The notes beneath the pieces were generated by a model. It did no database searches and was not told the DNA's origin. It worked only from the letters and a program-made list of their open reading frames with translations. The translations under genes and the position numbers were made by a program. This document shows positions 36,965 through 46,080 of a stretch of 64,000 bases of DNA, piece after piece (the first letter of the stretch is position 1; each line of letters begins with the position of its first letter). Source of the DNA: Phyllostachys edulis (Eukaryota > Streptophyta > Magnoliopsida > Poales > Poaceae); assembly GCA_036346405.1 (NCBI GenBank), contig CM070562.1, forward strand, positions 98,668,284-98,732,283, in the 5' to 3' direction.

Positions 36965-37335
36965 GATTTTTTTTTTATTTAACCCTTTTTTAAACTTTAT
37001 TTTAAAGTTAACCTCTCGCGCACCTTATTTATAATTCTGACCCCTTTGGTCACGCCACCACTCATGGCGTGACCAAACAACACTGTCACACCAGCCCGTT
37101 TCTGGGCAATCTGTTGTCACGCCACTACTAATGGCGTGACAGTGTTGTTTGGTCACGCCACAACCAGTGGCGTGACAAAAAGCGCAATTTTGGAGACTTA
37201 TCTTAGCGCGTGACAGCATTGTTTTGTCACGTCATGGGTGGTGGCGTGACCAAAAGGGTCAGAATTGGAAATAAAGTACGCGAGAGGTTAACTTTAAAAT
37301 AAAATTTAAAAAAAGGTTAAATAATAAAAAAGTTC
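36965..37335. mobile_element. Mutator-type MITE (371 bp) with long TIRs and GGCGTGAC palindromes
   Basis: Terminal inverted repeats of about 110 bp start with gatttttttttt on the left and gaacttttttatt on the right (reverse complement). They share attttaaagttaacctctcg further in. The flanks tatactacac (36955-36964) and tatactgcac (37336-37345) differ at one of ten positions, fitting a 9-10 bp Mutator-type duplication. The centre is a chain of short palindromes made from gtcacgcca and tggcgtgac, facing each other several times. There is no coding capacity. Confidence 0.8.
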
Positions 37336-37617
37336 TATACTGCACATACATACTTTCGGTTGCGCAAGATATTCCCTACGTTGTAAGATGCAGAATAAGA
37401 AGTAACTACTCCTAGAGTAGAAAATGGCTTCCTCTCTCTCTTCTACACATATATATGGTGATTTTCGATCGAGAAAGATAACTTTGATTATCTAGCTTCA
37501 AATCTCGGACGAAGAAAAAAGTAATCTTTAAGCAAGTGGGAGATGTTCTTGATCATTCAGCCAGTGCTCCCCTATCAAACACCATTTCCGACTGATGTAG
37601 AAGTAGATGTGAATCAT

Positions 37618-37890
37618 TCAGGCTCCTCGGGTCCATTGATATTGCATCCTGGAAAGAGATATGGCCCACACCACACGGCATAAGGAACTTATAGCTATAG
37701 ACCTCCAACCAAAAGTCAAGTATGTCCCATCCAAATTCAGTAAGGCAGCAATTATAATTCTTGATCCTTTATCCTCAGGCATACAAATTGATAGGCTTAT
37801 CTTCCTGACACTCCACTCACACACCCACCAGCTATTCGAAACATCAACTCTATCTTTTGCAATGACACATATGATAAGATAAAGTTATGT
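37618..37890 (-). pseudogene. Unrecognised coding relict
   Basis: A minus-strand frame (M at 37824, extendable upstream to about 37880) reads CEWSVRKISLSICMPEDKGS and later YLTFGWRSIAIS. It has a protein-like amino-acid mix, unlike the compositional frames nearby. The style recalls the C-terminal part of grass F-box or DUF-type proteins, but I cannot assign a family. No intact gene can be built around it. Confidence 0.25.
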
Positions 37891-38269
37891 TGATGAAGAT
37901 GCCGAAGTTAACAATGGCACCTCAAATTATATTTTCATTCCATCGGCGTTGATCCAATCAAAATATTTTTTCCATCAGTTAAAATATCTACCTTTCCAGA
38001 AAAAAACCATAGATTATAAGAGTGACACTCGGTGTGCTTTAAGTTCTACGATCATGCTTAGGTGTGACATGTATTAACGATTATTTCAAGCGCGTTAGAC
38101 AACAGGTGCAAGCACCAAGATAATACTCAATCGATGAAAAAGAAAGGGATGCAGAATAATGGTAAAACAAAATGACTCATGAGCAGTCACAACTGAGTCT
38201 TTGTCCACTCTTCCCAAGTTGGCAACACTTTCCGCAACCTGAAGGTGATCCAGGCTGATGTGACCTATT

Positions 38270-38403
38270 TGTTATGAATATTGTGTGTATATTGAACAGA
38301 CCAAATGAGCAATATATATAGGGTGTACAAGGATGCATGCTATATACAAATAAGGTAATACAAAAGACAGATAAGAAAATATAAAAGAGTCTATATTCTA
38401 ACA
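38270..38403 (-). repeat. 3' LTR of the short-LTR element
   Basis: This 134-bp copy has TG...CA ends on the minus strand and is closely similar to the copy at 40069-40201. The purine-rich gagatggggcg, read on the minus strand just before it, is a likely polypurine tract. Confidence 0.85.
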
Positions 38404-40068
38404 CCTATTCTAACGCCCCATCTCAAATACAAGTCGTTTGCAATAGCGTTGCATTTGGAAAGGGTTGACACTAAAATATAGAAAATCCGAAGTCCGAGTC
38501 TTGATAATGTCGCCGTAGCATGCAACTCTTGAAAAATATGTCGAGTATCAAAAGATCTCCTTCCATTCAGGATCGTGCAACAGCCTATAAAGTATAAAGT
38601 GCAAGGGCTGAGAAAGTCGACCGCAGCAACACGATGAAGAAGATGATGAAAACGACATGAATAGAGAGAGCTGTCAAATCAAGCCGAATAAAAATATGTG
38701 GAAGCATAACAGTGCAGATCGAAGCCTAAGACGGCGACGGCGCGAAAGAAGCGCAGTGGCCTTAGAAGCTCGAGGCGCCGGCTAAGAAAGCGGCGGCATC
38801 ATAACAACTTCTACGATATGCACGCGGCTTAGAAAGAAGAGTGGGAGCAGCTGCTGCTGCTATGCATAAGTCAATTCCTATACTCTATGACTGATAATAA
38901 ATTTGTGGACTCGCGTGGCTTAGACGAACTTAAGATTGAGTGATATGGACTTGGATGGACGCAACGGAATAAACGACACAAATAAAGAAAAGACCCGAGC
39001 TAACTAACAGCAAATACTCGCAGCAGCAGAATAGCAGCAACATTACCATGCAGTCGAATGGTAAGCGCAGCCGAGCAAACCAGGCACAACCGCACAAACG
39101 AGCAAAGTCATCCCAATATCCATCCAACTCACGGTCATCAAAGTCAATAAAGGCAAGCACAGAGCTAACGCTCATCCCGAGTTCCCAATCAGGCCCATAA
39201 GTGCACGTCGGCCCATTAAGGGGAGGATTAGGGATTCCCTCCCCTGTTCTCCACCATTGGCGGCGCAGCCTCTATGGAGCTTGTCCAGTGAGTGGAAGTC
39301 CTCTCTCGATCCTTCTTTCTCCTCGCAACGCCTCCCTCTCTACCGAAGCTCAGGGGCAGCGAAGCAAAGGAGGCTTGGCTGAAGTTGAGAAGAGACAAGC
39401 GGCGGCGGCAGTCCAAGAAGAGAACGGCGGCGGCGGCTAAAGCAAGGGACCCATCAGGAGAGACACGGATCCAAGCGGGAGAAGACCAGGCGGCGGTAGA
39501 CCTGTCGGAACGCGGATCCGAGCAGGTGATTGGATCCGGGCGGTGGCGGCTTGGAGCCATCGTCGGCGTCGAGGATCCATGATCCAGGCCGGGGACGACC
39601 TCGACCTCGATCTGGTAGCAGCCGGCGTGGACGAGGTCGACTGGGTCGACGGGCATGACGCCGGTGTTAGGCGCGCACGCAACGCCCCGCCAGGAGCAGG
39701 GCGTAGACGGCGATGTCGCGTCCCACCCGGACATGGAGGCACGCGAGGAGCGCGCGGCTGCCGTTGCTTGCATGGGGAAGCTCCGCGCGGTGATGAGGTC
39801 GGCGTCGCTCGGGCTCGGGCCGGGGGCGACTTGAATCGAGGCAGCCGGATCTAGGCGGGAGGCTCGAAGGCGGCCTGATCTGGAGTGGCGGCACAGACAG
39901 GCGACGGCCGAGAACTGGATGCTGCTGCTGCTTCCACAAAAGAAAAAAAACTACTACCAATGTGGCTGCTCTAGGGAGCGCAGATTGCTCCTCCCGGGGG
40001 CGGCGGGCAGTGGAAGTAGTCGAAGGCTAGGTTAGAGGCTAAGGTTTAGAACCTGTACTCTGATACCG

Positions 40069-40201
40069 TGTTATGAAAATTGTGTGCATATTGAAGAGGC
40101 TCAATGAGCAATATATATAAGGTGTACAAGGGTGCATGCCACATACAGATAAGGCAATACAAAAGACAATAAGGAAACATAAAAGAGTCTCTATTCTAAC
40201 A
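40069..40201 (-). repeat. 5' LTR of the short-LTR element
   Basis: This 133-bp copy is followed, on the minus strand, directly by the ggtatcagag primer-binding site (within 40049-40068). Confidence 0.85.
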
Positions 40202-40206
40202 CTATT

Positions 40207-42420
40207 CTCACCAATCCATCATGGACAGAAAGCTTGAGTTTGCATCACCACTAAAGCAAGATCAATGTACGGAAGACGCATCATATATAGGCGCAATTAA
40301 ATACTTAGTATTACTTAGCACACACAAGATGGTGGCTCATAGTCATAAAAAACAATGCTAAGATGATGCAATTAAAAGTTATAGGCAACAGCAGACTGTC
40401 ATTTGAATGGAAAGAAAAGGCAACTGCTTGCTAGGAGTTCTCTTCATGATAGGAATGGGAAGGATTTCACTTTCGCCCATGAAAGAACAGATACTTGATT
40501 GTCAACAATGCAATCTCCTAACTTGTTTTTGCCACTGTGAACTAAAGCAGCTAACGGAAAAACCGCCAAAAATGCTGAACACTGAAAAAGCAACAGTAGT
40601 AACCAATAATTAAGAAGGGATACGAGATCATAAAATTTGGCTAACCTTGTTCTCAGAAAACAAGGACTGGACAAGAGTTATATCCTGCATTCAGCTTATT
40701 AACCACCTGATTGATGAATGCTAGCTTCTTGAAATATGAACCGAAAGATCTAAGGTAGAATGTCACTTCACTACTGCGATGCAACAAAAAAAAGGGTTCA
40801 CTGCAAGCGACAATTAAAATATGCATGTCGACTAATCCTGGATGTATCCAATAGTTGGTAACCGAAAGTTAACAGTGAGGAGTACTTGCAGTAGACTTGA
40901 CAGCCAAACCACCTAATGATAAACCAAGAAACTTATCATGTCCATTTTGAATCAATAACACCTTTCATGCCTCCTTGGAGAATTTAAATGGTGTTTCAAT
41001 CACCAGTCGCTCTCAGGATCATCCCCGTGTTTCAGTAACAATCCAATTATCTGCAATCCACTACGTAGACCTAAACATCACGAAGCACAACTAATAATCA
41101 TCTGGAATTCTGCATCATATTTGAGCGAGTAAATTCATGAGAGGGAAAGAGGAGACAATTAACTCGATGGATTGCTTAGGGAATAAACCCTCGATGGATT
41201 GCTTAGGGAATAAACGACCAAGCTCCATGGCTCTACGCTGTTTTTTTTTTCGAGTTTTGAGGGGGTTTCTCGCCACAAGCACGACGAGAACATCGGGCTC
41301 CCACCTCCCACGCTAACCCCACCGCCGGCACGAGGCAGCTCCGCTGCGAGATTCTGCACACCAACATAGGACACGCTCCGCCACTCGCCCATTCCCACCG
41401 GCGTGGGGCACGATCGCAATGGTGGCGGCCGCGGCGGTCCCGCAATGGCGTCGAAGGTGTTCGACGGTTCGACGACCGACGGGAACGGGGAGGAGCGGCC
41501 TTGCCCTTGGGTCTCCAGCTGACCGTCCGATCCGATTGAGCGGACCAGATTAAGACGTTGGAAAGGTCAGCGGGAAGATTTTTCGCTTGAAACTCTCTAT
41601 GGATGCAATTTTCCGAAATGGGTCTATCGGAACCGTTAGATCGGTCTTAAACGGTCTTGATTGATGGAAGCGGCCGGGATAGGTTTGCAAAAGGACCACC
41701 CAGATACCGTGTATTTACATTTATTGTGTTGTTTTCTACGCCATCCCAGAAGTCTCATCTTCTCGCCACGCGTTCGAGCAAATGCCCACTCCGCCACCGC
41801 GCACGCCACCGAGCTCGGCATGTGGGTGCCTTCCCTTGACGCGCATGATTCCGGATACAGGGCGATCCAGAACCGATAAAGCCATCGTGAAGAGCCTTGC
41901 CACGGCCGGCGGCCGGCGGGGACGGCGGAGATGCAGCTGCTGACGAAGGCGCCATGACTGAAGGACCGGATTGACGTCCCCGGACGAGGTGAATCAGGTG
42001 ATCGATTCCAGCCACGTCACGATCGTTTCCGCGCTTTGCAAGCTTGCAGTTCGCGCGCTCTGCGGAGAGTTCAGGATGCATAAAACGTGATGGAAGATGC
42101 TTACTTCTTGGAAGGAAAAGGAGGAATCAGAGGCACGGAGATGAAGGATACCATACCTAGGTTGAAGAAGCTTACATGATGAATTGGTTTAGTAGTGGTG
42201 CATAGACATGAAGAAGAAGGTGTTGGATGGTGACACCGGCCGGCTCAAATTGAACTGTGTTTGATCAAATCTTTGTGGGGTGCTGAAACTTTTTTACCAA
42301 GGCAGACGATGGGTGCATTTCTGAACTATTTAGTGCATATTAGCGCTGTTGGGTTCGGTGCTTTTTGTTGATTATAATGCAAAACTTGTTTCAGATGCTT
42401 GCTTTTGCATCAACCGGATT
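40207..42420. other. Spacer with one exon-like segment and a short tandem duplication
   Basis: On the minus strand, 40684-40646 looks like a phase-0 internal exon. It has gcag before and gttagc after, and 39 nt encoding DITLVQSLFSENK, but I found no partner exons and no family. A 27-bp unit (tcgatggattgcttagggaa plus taaac) is duplicated in tandem at about 41164-41216. The GC-rich part (41280-42080) has overlapping frames on both strands and no recognisable protein. Confidence 0.4.
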
Positions 42421-42422
42421 GG

Positions 42423-42540
42423 AAAAAAAAACTGGAAGATTTGGACCGTCAATAGCTTCACTCCACAGGGGTTTGAACTCATCACCTGAACCACTAGTCC
42501 ACTACAACCTTGTGCTCTAACACTAGGCTATATGGGCGCC
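42423..42540 (-). mobile_element. Possible tRNA-derived SINE
   Basis: Read on the minus strand, ggcgcccatatagcctagtg starts a tRNA-like 5' region. A box A-like tagcctagtgttagagca (42530-42513) is followed about 50 bases later by a box B-like gagttcaaacccc (42480-42468). The unit ends in a run of eight T (42430-42423). The spacing matches an RNA polymerase III internal promoter, and a terminal T run is usual for rice-type SINEs. The sequence does not fold as a proper tRNA, and I found no clear target duplication. Confidence 0.42.
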
Positions 42541-43535
42541 GCCGTTCCTGAGCGGTTTGGTTCGTCTCCTCTCTGGGGTCACCCCTGGGTGTAGCCGTGT
42601 AAGAGCTCCATGGCTCCAATGGTCAAAAGTACAGGGCGTATCTGATTTTTTTATAACAATGCATGCACGAGATGCATGTGAAAGCTCCGTGGCTCTGCTG
42701 TATTTCCTTTTGAGTTCTGGAGGGGTTTCCCTGAACCAGGTGGTGCATGTTGGGTGTTCGACTATAGAACTATAGAAGGCCCGCGAGCCTGGAAAGTACT
42801 TGGCACAAGCAAAGCTCTGCTCTCGTGTTCTTGGGCATGCAGTTTGCGCATCTGCGGCGGCAGGTTGGCTGTTCGGCCATTGTCCAAGTCCAACTCAACT
42901 CACATAGTCACATGACATACAGTCTCCCTGCAGAAACACCTCGTGCTCTGGGAATGGCTCATGCGGCAGAACACTTGTCAAGGCACTCCGGGCTCTTGCT
43001 TGCCGCTACACATCTACACCTGCAGGCTCCAAGCCCATCTTTTCTTTCCCACCTCCTTTTCTCCTGCTCCGCGACTTCTCTGCTTGCAAGGCTGCTTCCA
43101 TCTGTCAGCTCATTCCCTACTTTCTTAGGCAAAAGGTGAGCAACATGAGATTTTTCTTTCTGTTTGGAGATGTTAAATGAACAATAAGTCAATGTTTCTT
43201 GTCACGATGCAGAGCTGTCTTGCAATGCTGCACTGTGGAGTGTAAGTCCCCGCGTACAAGCACTTTCTGCACGGTGCTTGCCTGCGGGCTGCGGCGGCAG
43301 CGGCCGAACAACGCCAACACCCAACCCAACCCGGGGGCCGCCTCGCGCTGGCTATAGCTGCCATCATCTCGGCTGCAACGTACGCGCTGTGCGCCGAATG
43401 CATGACTCGCGTTTGGATGTTGGACGCATGCCACTCACTGCCCACCCACCCGCTCCCCTCCCTTTTGATTTGGCCGTTCTCCCCCGCGCGCCCAGCAACA
43501 CGACTCGGCATTCGGCGAGGCCAAAACAGCGCCGC

Positions 43536-43543
43536 TTTATATA
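43536..43543 (+). promoter_or_regulatory. TATA box of the GT34 gene
   Basis: The sequence tttatata sits in a GC-rich promoter, 75 bp upstream of the chosen start codon. It implies a transcription start near 43567 and a leader of about 50 nt. This argues against starts upstream of the TATA box at 43402. Confidence 0.7.
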
Positions 43544-43617
43544 CGTCTCCGCTCTCACTATGTCGGTACGTGTCATGCATGCCACGGCTGCTGCACCGCA
43601 CCCCGAGACAGCTGACG

Positions 43618-44901
43618 ATGCCGCACTCTGCCTCCAACTCCAAGGCGCCGTCCATGCTCAACGACGCGCTCCTCTTCTCCGCCGGCGCCGCGGTGGCCGC
43701 CGTGCTGCTGCTCACGCTCTCCTCCCCGTTCTCTCCGCCCGCCGGCTACGGTAAGGCCGTCCTGCCGTCCTCCTCCGCCTCGTCCGTGGTTGGCAGCGGC
43801 AGCACGTTCTACGATGACCCGGGGCTGGCGTACACCATGGACCGGCCCATCGCCGGGTGGGACGAGAAGCGCGCCGAGTGGCTCCGCGCGCACCCGGAGC
43901 TGTCAGGTGGCGGCGAGCGTGTGCTGATGGTGTCCGGCTCGCAGCCGACGCCGTGCCGGTCCCCGGGGGGAGACCACATGCTCACGCGGCTCCTGAAGAA
44001 TAAGGTGGACTACTGCCGTCTCAACGGCGTGCAGCTGCTGTACAACACGGCGCTACTACGGCCGTCGATGGACCGGTACTGGGCGAAGATCCCGGTGGTC
44101 CGGGCCGCCATGGTCGCGCACCCGGAGGTGGAGTGGGTGTGGTGGGTGGACTCCGACGCCGTGCTCACCGACATGGACTTCCGCCTCCCGCTGCGCCGGT
44201 ACCGTGCCCACAACCTCGTTGTCCACGGCTGGCCGCACCTCGTGTTCGAGGCCAGGTCGTGGACCAGCCTCAACGCCGGCGTGTTCCTCATCCGCAACTG
44301 CCAGTGGTCGCTCGACTTCATGGCCGCGTGGGCTGCCATGGGGCCGGACTCCCCGGACTACGACCGCTGGGGCGCCGCGCTCAAGTCCACGTTCAAGGAC
44401 AAGGTGTTCAACGAGTCCGACGACCAGTCGGCGCTCGTGTACATGCTGCTGCAGAAGGGCAGCCTGTGGCGGGAGAAGGTGTTCCTGGAGAACGACTACT
44501 ACTTCCAGGGCTACTGGGTGGAGATCGTGGGGCGGCTCGGCAACATCACGGAGAGGTACGAGGCGATGGAGCGGCGGGCGGGGGCGGCGCTGCTCAGGCG
44601 GCACGCGGAGAAGGAGCACGCGGCGTACGCGGCGGCTAGGGGGGAGGCGCTGGAGGGGGCCGGGCTGGCGGAGAGCGGGATGCGCGGGTGGCGGCGGCCG
44701 TTCGTGACGCACTTCACGGGGTGCCAGCCGTGCAGCGGGCAGCGGAACGAGCACTACTCCGGGGAGAGCTGCGACGAGGGCATGCGCCGCACGCTCAACT
44801 TCGCCGACGACCAGGTGCTCAGGGCGTACGGGTTCCGGCACCCCGGGCCGCTCAGCGACGGCGTGCAGCCGCTGCCATTCGATTACCCCGCGAGGCAGTG
44901 A
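43618..44901 (+). CDS. GT34 family glycosyltransferase (xyloglucan xylosyltransferase / galactomannan galactosyltransferase-like)
   Basis: This intronless 427-aa frame is GC-rich at third positions. A short cytosolic N-terminus and a membrane anchor at about residues 18-35 (LLFSAGAAVAAVLLLTL) make a type II Golgi protein. The catalytic domain begins near residue 100 (RVLMVSGSQPTPC). It carries the metal/nucleotide-sugar DxD motif within WWVDSDAVLTDM (D178, D180). It also has the family blocks LNAGVFLIRNCQWS, ESDDQSALVYMLL and, near the C-terminus, FVTHFTGCQPCSG. GT34 enzymes transfer xylose to the xyloglucan backbone or galactose to mannan in the Golgi; the sequence alone does not tell which. 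The open frame extends upstream to 43402, but that region includes the TATA box. The ATG at 43579 is an alternative, though it lies only about 12 nt after the predicted transcription start. Confidence 0.92.
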   Translation: MPHSASNSKAPSMLNDALLFSAGAAVAAVLLLTLSSPFSPPAGYGKAVLPSSSASSVVGSGSTFYDDPGLAYTMDRPIAGWDEKRAEWLRAHPELSGGGERVLMVSGSQPTPCRSPGGDHMLTRLLKNKVDYCRLNGVQLLYNTALLRPSMDRYWAKIPVVRAAMVAHPEVEWVWWVDSDAVLTDMDFRLPLRRYRAHNLVVHGWPHLVFEARSWTSLNAGVFLIRNCQWSLDFMAAWAAMGPDSPDYDRWGAALKSTFKDKVFNESDDQSALVYMLLQKGSLWREKVFLENDYYFQGYWVEIVGRLGNITERYEAMERRAGAALLRRHAEKEHAAYAAARGEALEGAGLAESGMRGWRRPFVTHFTGCQPCSGQRNEHYSGESCDEGMRRTLNFADDQVLRAYGFRHPGPLSDGVQPLPFDYPARQ

Positions 44902-46080
44902 CTGAAGAGCGAAGCGTCGTGTGGCTGATCAACAAATGAGCGTCAAGCTGTTACTACAACATTAAGCTTCCCTTTGTGCATACTGCATACATATAATAAG
45001 CTGCTTGCTGGTGTTAGAAGCACTTCAATTTTAGCAGTTAACTTGGCGGGTAATGTGTACTGTGCTTTTTCCAGGTTGATTACTTCAGACGTCATGTTCA
45101 TTATTTACTTCTGTGTTGATTTACCTAATGATAGTATTAGCACAGTTGGTTTCTCTAATCTTTAATCAGAAATTCAGAATGCATCACATCAAGGTGCCCC
45201 TACCCTTTCCGCGCCGAAGCAGAGATTTTGATCACCTGCCACTGTGCCCGAACGTTCGAGCAGAAATTGCGTGGCAAAGGATCTACAATACAACTTTAGA
45301 CACCACCTATTCTAGTTTAACGGTTTCAAACTATTCTAGTTTAATGGTTTCAAAAAAAAATCTAGCTGAGAACTGCTTCTTGATATTTATCTCCGACCTC
45401 CGTCTTTCTAGACGTATGATAAAGAGGGTGCACTCACATGTGGTATGCGTGCGTTGTTGTGTGTGCATCTTCCTTGTAATTGTAAAAAAACCTAGTTAAC
45501 AGTGTAGAATCTGTATAGTTTACCCTGTACAAAGATTTTCTTTTTGAATTGCTCTATATAAAAGTTTCACTAAAAATGTTTTTAGAAATGCATTTACCGC
45601 CGGGGGAACATCTGATTTAGGAATGAAATACTGAAAACTGGAGCTAGAAATTGCACCCCAATGAGATCGAGTGCACAAAGCAGGAATAAACAGACAAGTA
45701 AAAAGGCTGAAACCAACAGGCAGCAACAGCTTCATTGTTTAAGCTAGGTACCCCAAGGGTTGCACATGGAATTCAGAGTAGACTTCAACCATTCTAGCTA
45801 AATCTGCAGTTAGATAAGCTAGCTTTCGCAACTGAAGTTCTATCAGGGGTCTAGAGTGAACACGGCACATACTAAGGTTTTTACATATTCGGTACAACCT
45901 GATTTCAGTGAACGTCCAAACATCAAAGAAACCATGTTGCAGATAGTGCATTTCTTATCAGCAGCATATCTGTTTTAAGATTCAGGAGGCAATTGAGATC
46001 AATAAGAAAGGTGAAAAATCAGGATAGAGGTGTGATTCAAGGATCTGCATAGGGATTACCTGGGTAGCTCCATTGAAAAT
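44902..46080. other. Spacer between convergent genes (3' UTRs)
   Basis: This AT-rich stretch lies between the GT34 stop and the RPB4-like stop. A 23-bp unit (ctattctagtttaatggttt plus ca) occurs twice in tandem at about 45308-45352. Nothing else is recognisable. Both 3' UTRs must lie here. Confidence 0.5.

Larger units (their letters stand above)
35209..37415. mobile_element. AT-rich MITE-like element, copy 2, disrupted by further insertions
   Basis: The left tip ctaggagtagttactcacac (about 35247) and the right tip ending aactactcctagagtag (about 37399-37415) are inverted relatives of each other and of the copy 1 tip. The sequence between them is interrupted by a hAT-like insert (35326-36764) and a Mutator MITE (36965-37335). 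Outside these inserts it follows copy 1, for example aagatactccaatgcga at about 36785. Boundaries are approximate. Confidence 0.4.
38270..40201 (-). mobile_element. Non-autonomous short-LTR retrotransposon (1932 bp) with non-retroviral interior
   Basis: LTRs of 133-134 bp lie at 40069-40201 (5' on the minus strand) and 38270-38403 (3'). Both have TGTTAGAATA...ATAACA ends. A perfect 5-bp duplication ctatt flanks the element (38265-38269 and 40202-40206). Immediately inside the 5' LTR, the minus strand reads cggtatcagagtacagg, one base away from the Met-tRNA primer-binding site of Copia elements. The 1.66-kb interior encodes no gag, RT or integrase. Its 39230-39960 part is GC-rich with an open minus-strand frame (181 aa) of unknown origin, possibly a captured host fragment. 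It is best described as a TRIM/SMART-like or small LARD-like element mobilised in trans by a Copia element. Confidence 0.85.

Noticed and set aside
37025..37260. CRISPR-like regularly spaced repeats (tggcgtgac modules)
   Set aside because: The modules are palindromic parts of a Mutator MITE in a plant genome. There are no spacers of constant length and no cas genes.
41755..42081. 108-aa minus-strand frame in GC-rich spacer
   Set aside because: No recognisable domain; overlapping frames exist on the other strand.
43402..43617. Upstream extension of the GT34 frame (499-aa version)
   Set aside because: It contains the TATA box and predicted transcription start, and the family N-terminus with its membrane anchor follows the ATG at 43618.
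44056..44841. 261-aa antisense frame in the GT34 gene
   Set aside because: GC-rich third positions of the sense gene remove stops from the opposite strand. There is no independent evidence of coding.
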